From: Plazaster borealis
Taxonomy: Eukaryota; Echinodermata; Asteroidea; Forcipulatida; Labidiasteridae
NCBI GenBank assembly: GCA_021014325.1
Contig: CM037476.1
Span: 15,908,827-15,972,826, forward strand
DNA length: 64,000 nucleotides
Direction: 5' to 3'
In this document: positions 56,466-64,000 of the stretch, piece after piece
Layout of the letters: each line of letters begins with the position of its first letter
How positions within the stretch are numbered: position 1 is the stretch's first letter
Position numbers and translations under genes: made by a program
Notes under the pieces: model-generated
What the model saw: only the letters and a program-made list of their open reading frames with translations
What the model was told of the DNA's origin: nothing
Databases searched by the model: none

Positions 56466-56915
56466 CTGGACGGACACCTTCTCTTCCCCTATACAGTAGG
56501 ACTGAACATTTGGTGCAATCCATAAATACCTACAGAAGCTACACTGGAACAACAGTAGAAAGCAACATACAATCACCATCTCAAGTGAACTATTGTAATA
56601 AATGACAATCTCGCCAACAAGTTATACAAATAAATGCCGACCAAGAATACTTTGGGATTCAATAAAACGGACCTCGGACTGTTAAATTACCTACAGGCAC
56701 TTTTAGAAACAAACAAATAGTTGCTGCCCCCCTGTGTGGATTTAAAAAAAGTTCTTCCTCAACTAAATGGACTCTTTATGTTATTTCTGTCTTTTAAAGT
56801 TGTATGGAAATATTGACAGATTGTTTAGATGTATTCACGTTTTGTCCGTTAAACGTGAAAATGCAAACACAGGGGTGAGAGTCGATGTTGACAAAGAGTC
56901 TGAAACTTGGATCCA

Positions 56916-57245
56916 GATCTTAATAATAATAATAATAATGGCTTCTTATATAGCGCTCATATCCGTCACTCAGTGACGCTCAAGGCGCTTCAACATTCAG
57001 TATTTTCCTGCAAGGTTTGTGGGGCTACGTAAGTATGAGACCTACTCCTTTATACAGCACCATGTAATGGTTTACAAGGTGCTGTGGCGCAATATGCAGC
57101 CAATCAAACCAGGAACACCGGGGCGAACCCCTTCTCTTTTCGATAAGTGCACTGGGTTCTTTTACGTGCATTACACAACACACGGTACCAATGGCTTTAC
57201 GTCCCATCCGAAGGACGCAGCAATAATGGTTAAGTGTCTTCACTA
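56916..57245 (-). mobile_element. SINE-A long form without tRNA head
   Basis: (TAA)n, GGCTTCTTATATAGCGCTCA, AAGGTGCTGTGGCGCAATAT, CACTGGGTTCTTTTACGTGC, ending AATGGTTAAGTGTCTT. Same subfamily as 36703..37117. Confidence 0.85.
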
Positions 57246-57622
57246 CATGTATGTACCATGAATCATGATTTTCATTTTTTTAATTTTTTTTATTTTTTTT
57301 TTTTTTTTCAAAGGAGCCTCTGGGAACAGTAGCCTTAGCACTAAAGAAGTAGATCAAAGAGGCTGACTCAATTAATTTTGAGAAAATTACATCATTTGTT
57401 GTTTACCAGGCAGATTTTTAAAAAGTCTGAATTCGGATCTAAGTCTGAAATATCTCATCCCTGCAAAAAAGATGCATGTGGACATTTTGGCCATGAGTGG
57501 ACATTTTGTATAATTTACACTAACGGGAATGATATTTGACCATTGAACAAAATTAGGAAAACCTTATCCGGTACATATGGGCTTATATACATGTACCAGC
57601 TTTGATTAGGCTTTTCAGGTTA

Positions 57623-57974
57623 TTTAAAGGGTGTGTACAACATTGGTAAGAATGAAAATATAAATGCTCACAGATTTGCATATAACTCACATGGTATAAA
57701 GATGGTCGTGGAAGAAAACTTCCCTTGAAAAATAGTTTTGCTTGAAATGCCATAGGTTTTACGAAATGAGTAAAATAATAGTATTTATCCTGCAGGATAA
57801 ATTCCGATGTTTGAAAAAAAGTTAAAACACATAAAGGGGTTTTTCACTGTTTTCTCATGACTCCGAAGACCGATTTAGCTTAAACTTTCACAGGTTTGTT
57901 ATTTCATGTATATGTTGGGTCACATCGAGTTTGGATACATGTCTTTGGCAATTGCCAATGTTGTACACACCCTT
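57623..57974 (-). mobile_element. Family B MITE
   Basis: TTTAAAGGGTGTGTACAACA to CAATGTTGTACACACCCTTTAA: 20-bp ends with near-perfect inversion. Confidence 0.88.
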
Positions 57975-59304
57975 TAACAATCACAATAATTTAACAATCA
58001 TTTTTCAAAGTTTTTTTTTAATCTTTTAAGGTTTCATACTGTATTCCACTGTGTTTTTACAGTCATTGTTTAATGCTAATAATTATTGTCTGTAAATCAC
58101 ATTCCTGTTTTCAGGTTTTTAACAATGTTTTTTAATTCTACTTGTAATGTTTTTAAAACTATTTACTGGTCATTACTGAATGTTAATCACATCCAATTTG
58201 GCATGTGGACCACGAAATGCGATATTAATAAAATGGAATGAAATAAAATGAAATAATCTCTCTGGTTTTCTGATCAAAAAAAGAATATCATGCGTGCACA
58301 AACTAAAAAAAATCATATTTTTATACGAAAAGAAAGAAGAAGGAAAAAAAAAACCTAGCAGGCTTACATGTGTTTTTTCCAACCTTAATAATTTATCACT
58401 TGCATATTTCAGCACAACTATCACATTTCATTGGCAATGTAAATCTACAATATAATTCAAAGACAGGGTTGATGATTAATTGTCATTTGCTAGCGGATCA
58501 GGATATCAAATGCCACATCAATACATCAGGGCCAGCAACAAGTACCACAAAAACAGGACAATCATTATACTACAAAATTAGTAATTGGAAAAACAGTGCA
58601 AGACTGTCACACCATTTATGTTCCTGGGCAGAAGACAATATGAAATGGTAAAGTGCGAAACAAAAGAGTTCTCAAATTTGTTTGGAGGCTTCCCATGGTG
58701 AGCTATCAGCTATCAATACGTATTAGGTTGTGGTAACATCATGCGATAATAATTATCTACTTTGCTGCTGTGTAGAAAGTGTAGATACCTGTCTTGCTAC
58801 ATGCTGCCACGAGGTAGATTTGGAATTTGGAAACTGCCGAGCTCAAATAAGAACTTGTCCTGCTATTTATCTACTGCTGCAAAGTAGATTGGAATTTTTT
58901 GAGAGTTTTTATAAAGAATAATAATTAAACACAATTAAAGCCCATTTCACACGAGACAAATTCGCTTCAAACTAGACGAATTTGCTTTCAAACTAGAAAA
59001 TTTGGTTGAGCTTTTCAGACTTGAATTGCTAACCCTGGCAAACTCCTTGGAAATAGCCAATTCCAGGGAAAATAGCTACCCCTGCTTGGGAATAGGGTTA
59101 AGCGAGATGCCCCCGATGGTACTGGGTGTTCATTCTTCCCACGAAAAATTGCAGTTAGTGTGAAACGAACATGGGGTGCCACCGGGTGCGGTGGGTTTTA
59201 AACTCCCCATGAATTTCCTGGGGTTTTATTTCCATGGGAGTGGCTCTGTAATGTGAAAGGGCTTAAATCTAGTATAGGCCTAACTTAATTCTTTATAGCA
59301 CATT

Positions 59305-59695
59305 CTTTAGTACACGTTTGGTAATGACTCAAAACAAATATTAGCATAGAAACTTACTTGGTAACAAGCAACGGAGAGCTGTTGATAGTATAAAACATTG
59401 TAGCAAACGACTCCCTCTGAAGTAACGTAGTTTTTGAGAAAGAGGTAATTTCTCACTAAAATAATAAAAGACTTCTTGCAAGAAGCCTTTTATTCCTATC
59501 TGAAAGCACACAAATTTGTACAACAAGGGTGTTGTTTCTTTCATTATTTTCTTGCAACTTCGATGACCAATTGAGCCCAAATTTTCACAGTTTTGTTATT
59601 TTATGCATATGTTGGGATACACCAAGTGAGAACACTGGTCTTTGACATTTCCAAACGTGTTCAGTGCCTTTAAAGGGCAATTTTCCTTTAAATAG
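59305..59695 (-). mobile_element. Family A MITE, copy 6
   Basis: TTTAGTACACGTTTGGTAAT to AAACGTGTTCAGTGCCTTTAA; the first end has lost GGCA. Confidence 0.85.
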
Positions 59696-59898
59696 GGACA
59701 CCCCTGTGAGGGAAATAACCAACGTGTACTGGAACATTCAAGGGGCACCAAGGCAATGACCTTGGGCAACAGAGACAATTGGAAGTATCAGGCCTGCAAG
59801 CTTAGAACCAGAACTCAACGCATACAATATTTTATAAATCGTTTAAATCAGGGATGAGATTTGAGGAATGTAAACATTCCTGAACAATAGCTGACCTA

Positions 59899-60065
59899 GG
59901 CCCAATTTCATAGAGCTGCTTAAGCAGAGAATGATGCTTAACAATATTCTGTCACGCAAAAACAAGCAGAATACCAGTCACATATTGTACATGTGACATG
60001 GTATTTTTATTCTAGTAAGCATAATTATGTTGTGCTTAGCTACTTTTTGTGCTTAAGCAGCTACC
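59899..60065. mobile_element. Family D hairpin element, truncated end
   Basis: GGCCCAATTTCATAGAGCTG CTTAAGCAG ... TTTGTGCTTAAGCAGCTACC; the last part of the right arm is missing. Confidence 0.75.
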
Positions 60066-60774
60066 AGATATTACAATTCAGGAGGTTTACAGACTCTGTA
60101 CATCACCAGAAATACACAACTACAGGTTCGGACACCATGTAGACTATTTCTTTCTCCGCTTAGTGTCTACTTTACTTCTTTCAAGAAAATTGAACGATTC
60201 AATGAGATTTTGAGAAAGTCCTGAAATCAGGCAAAAATCTCTAGAAATCACACGCCTGTGAAATAGATTCAAAACAAAACCAAATTGATCTGTTGACAAC
60301 TGGTTTGTTGTTGTCTTTTTTAAAGTCTGATCATTCAATATCAAAATAATAGGCTGCACCTAAGGATTTATAACACCCAACATAAACAGTCACGGTCACG
60401 CTTGTACCACATGTGACAAAGCAAGTCCAAACATGATCTAGAGAGACAATGGATGATTAATTATCTACTAATTTAGCATCAAAAGGAAATGAAGTGGATG
60501 TTAGTATGAAGATATAGATTTCCTTTTGACCTTTGTACAATCGGACCACATTGAACTGGGGCAGTTAAAAAATAGACATCTGCAAATAAAATCTTGCCAA
60601 GCCCTTATGGGGTCTTTCCCCATGTACATTAATACTTTCATATTTTCATTTCCCTATGTACATGTAGCTTCCCTTGTGTTCTGCCAGGCTGTTGGCTTGC
60701 TGATGATAATTAATCTGCTTTGATGGTCTGTATTGGGGAGGATGAGGGAGCTCATATTTTAAAATTATTCTTTT

Positions 60775-61147
60775 TAAAGGCACTGAACACGTTTGGTAAT
60801 TGTCAAAGACCAGTGATCTCTCTTGGTGTATCCTAACATATGCATAAAATAACAAGCCTGTGAAAATTTGGGCACAATTGGTCATCGAAGTTGCAAGAAA
60901 ATGATGAAAGAAAAAACACCCTTGTTGTACAAATTTGTGTGCTTTCAGATAGGAATAAAAACTTCTTGCAAGAAGTTTTTATTATTTTAGTGAGAAATTA
61001 CCTCTTTCTCAAAAACTACGTTACTTCAGAGGGAGTTGTTTCCTACAATGTTTTATACTATCAACAGCTCTCTGTTGCTCGTTACAAAGTCAGTTTTTAT
61101 GCTAATATATATTTTGAGTAATTACCAAACTTGTACAGTGCCTTTAC
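60775..61147 (+). mobile_element. Family A MITE, copy 7
   Basis: TTTAAAGGCACTGAACACGT to ACTTGTACAGTGCCTTTA. Runs directly into the next hairpin element. Confidence 0.88.
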
Positions 61148-61319
61148 ACTGCTAAAATTGGTATTCTTGAAATAAGAAAAAAATATACTTTTAGGAAAAC
61201 TTTTCTTGTGTCACTCCCAAAAATCTTATTAGAATATCTTTCTAGGGAGTGACACAAGAAATTTTTTCTTGAAATAAGATTTTTTCCTTATTTCAAGAAT
61301 ACAATTTTTAGTAGTGTAA
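61144..61319. mobile_element. Hairpin element with TTACACTGCTAAAA ends
   Basis: Arms TTACACTGCTAAAATTGGTA / TTCTTGAAATAAGAAAAAA mirror TTTCCTTATTTCAAGAATAC / AATTTTTAGTAGTGTAA; central GTGTCACTCCC / GGGAGTGACAC also pairs. Confidence 0.9.
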
Positions 61320-61328
61320 TAGATGTTA

Positions 61329-61590
61329 AATTTGCTTTGGGGATAAAGAATATAATTGCGTTTTACCCGTACACCAATGTGTGTAAAAAAGCACTACCAA
61401 CGATCAGTACTCGAGTCCTGTGAACAAAATCCACAGGCATATTACTTGGGTGGGATTCGAACCCACGACCTTTGCCATTCTAAAGCAGATGTCTTACCAC
61501 TAGACTATCAAACTTGCCAGGTAAATTGTTGTGGTACCCACTGCTAAAATATAGGATTCAGACTGCCCCTAGCTACCGGCAATCTTGAAA
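61329..61590 (-). mobile_element. SINE-C copy
   Basis: TTAAATTTGCTTTGGGGATA (3' end) to tRNA-like GGGATTCGAACCCACGACC, GCAGATGTCTTACCACTAGA and AGCTACCGGCAATCTTG. Confidence 0.8.
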
Positions 61591-62913
61591 CATTTTTAAA
61601 TTGTAACTTATGGTGTGCAATTATTTCTGCTCTTGTTCTTATTTCAATTTTGTCTCGCATTTGTAACTGTGTGGTAGGGTGATAGGGGTGCAATTAGGTC
61701 CATTCACTCTAGTATGTAAATTGTCCATTAAGACTGGTTGTTTATTAATTTATTTATTTATTAAAGTTATTATCTGTGCCCTTTCTGCCAAAGTATTGTC
61801 ATTGTCAGTATTTTATCTTTGATGTATTTTTATATAATAACTGTATATTTCTATTAATTTTTTTATAATGTGAGGGCCCCAAATAATCAGCTGTGCTGTA
61901 TGGGATGGTTCGCACTCGTTAAACATGGTTTCAAGTAAATTTAATTTACAAAAATATATTAACAAAATTGTTAAAAGGAAGAACAAGACATTAAAAACAA
62001 CTTTTTGTAAGTAATTAATTTCAATGTATATATTTAGTTTGCGGTAACACCAAGTGTTTATATCTACTTAGCTGTGTAGCTCTTTTCTGAGAACTTGTCT
62101 TGCTATTTTTTGTCTACTGCCGTGGAGTAGATTTCAGAATTCGGGAGACTACTTAGTTCTGAATCAATTTCAATCAATCAATCCAATATTTTTCAATAAG
62201 CTACAAGTACACTATCCATTCAACTAGTTAAAATTTCTTCAAACTGGGTAATCCCATAAAAGAGAAAACAACAACAACAAACTGTTCATGACTCATTTTG
62301 TGCACGTTCTTTTCAGGTGATTATTTTGATTGCCGAAATCAAAATAAGCAAAGGTGATTGGGAGGAATAGAGGGGTTTCCATTACTAAACATCTGTATTA
62401 GTTATTATCAGTTATTATTATTATTTATTTTTAAGATGCTTGGTCCGATTTTTGACTGATTTGACTCAAAAATTTAAATTTTAAATAGCTATTTTTTATT
62501 TTATTTAAGAAAGTTATAAGCTTTCATTGAAGGTATTGCAAGAAAAAAACTGCCAATGATAAGTTGTAGTTAATTTAAAACTAAAAATGATTTATGGTCA
62601 GGATCCCATTATCAATCAGCCACATACAAACAATTTTGCATGTTACATATTATAATGTGCATTGTCCGCGGAATATGTGAAACTTTTTGTACGTTTACCG
62701 TTTTGAAACAGCATCATCTGTCAAAATTTGAACAGAATTTTTTAATTTATATATAAATATACATTTCCGCCATGCCACTTTAAAGATTGAAACTAATAAT
62801 TTGTCTGTTTTTTGGGGTGTGTCAACTACTCACTGTGTCATCGATAATTTAGATATGGATAGGCCAGTCATACATGTACATGTACATAAAGCAGACTACA
62901 TATTAAAAGAAAA

Positions 62914-63310
62914 CTTTAAAGGGTCTGTATACGTTTGGTTAATACTCATAAAATTAATGGCAATAAAAACTTACTTGGTCAGAAGTACAGCAGCTTCTGA
63001 TAGTATAAAGCATTTTGAGAAACATTTCACTTTGAAGTAATGTGGTTATGGAAGAGATATCAGTTTTTATCCCAACAAATTTGAATCTGAGAAGCGCTTC
63101 TGTCAGAAACGTTTCTCAGTTTGTGTACTCCAATTGCAGGTTATTCTTCCTGCGTGGACATAACCGCTCCAGATTTTCGGCAATATCTCAAAAACGCTAC
63201 CACATTTTGAATTGAAATTTTCACAGGTTAGTTTTATGGTATATATCTACAACTAGTTAGGATTGAAACAAACAGTGGGTTCCAATTACCAAAAGTATAC
63301 AATCCCTATA
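62914..63310 (+). mobile_element. Family C MITE, second copy
   Basis: CTTTAAAGGGTCTGTATACG to AAAGTATACAATCCCTATAAA. It can be aligned with 47893..48291 throughout. Confidence 0.88.
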
Positions 63311-63659
63311 AATATTCCCCTACCCACATGTAATTTGTACACAAAAACAATTCAGTTTGTTGAGTACGTACATGTATGTATAGATAAAGAAAATCCTGTC
63401 ATCTTGCCAGTTCAGAAAGTATCTATTTATGCTACATGTATGACCATGTGCATTTGTTTACATGTAGTTCTAGAGCATGGGTGTGTCTAGTCTTGGTGCA
63501 ATGTACGTGGTTTCTTGTTACACGACTACCGCACTTACCACTCACCCATAGAGGGCGCTAGCGGGCGCTTACGTTTTTCTGATTTTGTGGACTAAGTCAG
63601 GTTCAGGTGTATAGCGACCTAAGGTGGTTCGGTTATGACATTTTTTAGTCGTTGTTGTG

Positions 63660-63746
63660 TATTCTGCATTTGCTACTACTGTTTCGACTAGCTTGCTCTA
63701 GTCATCGTCAGGAGACTGATTTATTATTATTATTATTATTATTATG
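63660..63746 (-). ncRNA. Possible hammerhead-like ribozyme core
   Basis: The minus strand reads CTCCTGACGATGACTAGAGC then AAGCTAGTCGAAACAGTAG: CTGACGA, one extra T, a six-pair stem GACTAG/CTAGTC, then GAAAC. This resembles the conserved CUGANGA ... GAAA core, with one base too many before the stem. A (TTA)n run follows. Confidence 0.35.
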
Positions 63747-64000
63747 ACGAACGTCTAGCATCAAGACTAGGGCGTGTCACATACTGTCATCAGTGCTTCA
63801 GGCACCGAGCTTATTAACTCCTACAGTTGTGTTCCCTACACACATGTACTGGAAATACATAGTAGACATCGTCCTCCATCTGTTAGTTGAGTATTCTGAC
63901 CATGTTTATTTTGTGACTGTGTGCATTAGATGAGGAAGGGTATGGGTGTGGTCAAACACACACACACTGTCATTAGGGCATAGGGCGAAGGACAACACAG

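Overview
The window is eukaryotic, AT-rich and dominated by introns, dispersed repeats and tandem arrays. Only two protein-coding genes can be supported. Both lie on the minus strand and both are conserved animal genes with ordinary GT-AG introns. The repeat content suggests a marine invertebrate deuterostome, most likely an echinoderm: tRNA-headed SINEs with an 'AAGGCACTTAACCATAATTGC' type body, many short TIR/hairpin elements, and abundant ATGTACAT-type motifs. The organism call is an inference; no marker in the window fixes the species.

Gene 1 (14565..27455, minus) is MBTPS2, the membrane-embedded site-2 zinc metalloprotease. Nine exons were assembled by hand with every intron phase matching. 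They give a 1470-nt CDS (489 aa) with HELGH in exon 3 and [10 protein letters not shown] in exon 9. Gene 2 (34770..52676, minus) is a CEP85/CEP85L-type centrosomal coiled-coil protein. Twelve exons give a 2274-nt CDS (757 aa) ending in the diagnostic AEDMGNECITQ tail. The two genes lie head-to-tail on the same strand, about 7.3 kb apart, and nothing in the sequence suggests a functional link.

Layout. 1..7880 has no recognisable gene and holds foldback elements, SINE pieces, a 190-bp tandem and a six-copy 151-bp tandem with a tRNA-like core. 7885..11475 is a minisatellite of about 66 units of ~54 bp; nearly every unit carries the 5'-splice-site-like string GGGGTAAGT. 11.7-14.5 kb has a MITE and a 68-bp tandem. 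14.6-27.5 kb is MBTPS2 with repeat-filled introns. 27.5-34.8 kb is intergenic with a LINE 3' fragment and a 117-bp tandem. 34.8-52.7 kb is CEP85, whose introns hold inverted SINE pairs, nested TIR elements and SINE-derived hairpins. 52.7-64 kb has no recognised gene and holds MITEs, an AACTTGAA-rich array and SINE remnants.

No prokaryotic system, CRISPR array, virus or toxin gene was seen. The material most worth following up is in the repeats: the splice-donor-like minisatellite with an inverted terminal unit, the tRNA-like tandem, three MITE families with a shared design (TTTAAAGG termini) that abut one another exactly at TTTAAA, a hairpin just downstream of the CEP85 stop codon, and LINE and SINE 3' tails that appear to match.
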